The notes under the pieces were generated by a model. That model was not told the origin of the DNA. It ran no database searches and worked only from the letters and a program-made list of their open reading frames with translations. Of a stretch of DNA of 42,244 bases, positions 42,211-42,244 are shown in pieces. The position numbers and the translations under genes were made by a program. Where the stretch lies: positions 1 to 42,244 of the forward strand of contig JAUCCN010000012.1 in assembly GCA_034676185.1 (NCBI GenBank), in the 5' to 3' direction. How positions within the stretch are numbered: position 1 is the first letter of the stretch; each line of letters opens with the position of its first letter. This stretch comes from UBA7396 sp034676185 (GTDB lineage Bacteria; Patescibacteriota; Gracilibacteria; BD1-5; UBA6164).

Positions 42211-42244
42211 GACTTTCGGATAATTACTCCTTTTGTAAGAGAAG
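42187..42244 (+). CDS. N-terminal fragment of an unidentified protein (partial)
   Basis: ATG 42187 opens a frame that runs off the window: MDKVCEFGDFRIITPFVRE. Too short to assign. It follows a terminator and carries its own promoter-like sequence and the inverted repeat described at 42164-42210. Confidence 0.4.
   Translation, partial: MDKVCEFGDFRIITPFVRE

Noticed and set aside
1..42244. Interpretation of the many interrupted frames as pseudogenes or sequencing errors
   Set aside because: The interruptions are all TGA at conserved glycines; reading TGA as Gly restores intact families without any frameshift, except for the two loci reported.
1..42244. CRISPR arrays, tRNA or rRNA genes, insertion sequences
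   Set aside because: No regularly spaced repeats, no cloverleaf-like or rRNA-like stretch, and no transposase-like frame with terminal repeats were seen on either strand.

Overview
The window is AT-rich bacterial DNA from a lineage that reads TGA as glycine (genetic code 25: Candidatus Absconditabacteria/SR1 or Candidatus Gracilibacteria). In-frame TGA codons fall on invariant glycines, for example all three glycines of a Walker A motif in UvrA and glycines in the Walker A motifs of Mfd and DinG. Every confident gene ends in TAA or TAG, never TGA. Under the standard code most genes here would look shattered; read with TGA=Gly they become full-length, tightly packed genes. Most starts lack a Shine-Dalgarno (SD) sequence. 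The sequence does not decide between the two lineages.

Layout. 1-6250: end of an unknown gene, mfd, a lipoprotein fusing a thioredoxin-like domain to two peptidyl-prolyl isomerase domains, two small minus-strand genes, and an overlapping small gene pair. 6388-9753 (minus): a 1121-residue secreted S-layer-type protein with a long structured leader and almost no TGA codons. 10295-14995 (minus): a type IV pilus assembly operon (PilC, PilB, PilO-like, membrane protein). 15105-17741 (minus): exonuclease-DinG helicase fusion. 17802-17998 (plus): an isolated small transcription unit with two very strong SD sequences, one complementary to the 16S rRNA 3' end over 14-15 nt. 17996-25211 (minus): rRNA pseudouridine synthase, DHH phosphoesterase, murB, MazG-like enzyme, uvrA, a hypothetical gene and comF.

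25213-33021 (minus): a dense gene run. It holds a restriction-modification cassette (two different DNA methyltransferases, an HNH endonuclease, a small HTH protein), a second MazG-like enzyme, a leucyl aminopeptidase, and four unrecognised genes, two of them for membrane proteins. 33335-42112 (plus): S41 protease, glyA, a broken acetyltransferase, a 5'-nucleotidase-like HAD protein, a DMT/EamA-like membrane gene disrupted at a 10-T tract, a WecA/TagO-like transferase, a type IV prepilin, fmt, a small membrane protein, an ABC permease and a prmC-like methyltransferase. A new gene begins at 42187 and runs off the window.

The content is mostly housekeeping (DNA repair, envelope, translation initiation and termination) plus pilus and surface-layer functions typical of a small-genome, surface-attached lineage. 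The least explained items are the 17.8-18.0 kb RNA-like unit, the triple-domain fold-assistance lipoprotein, the recoded two-methyltransferase restriction cassette, the four-gene cassette at 29.7-33.0 kb, and the near absence of TGA from the S-layer gene.
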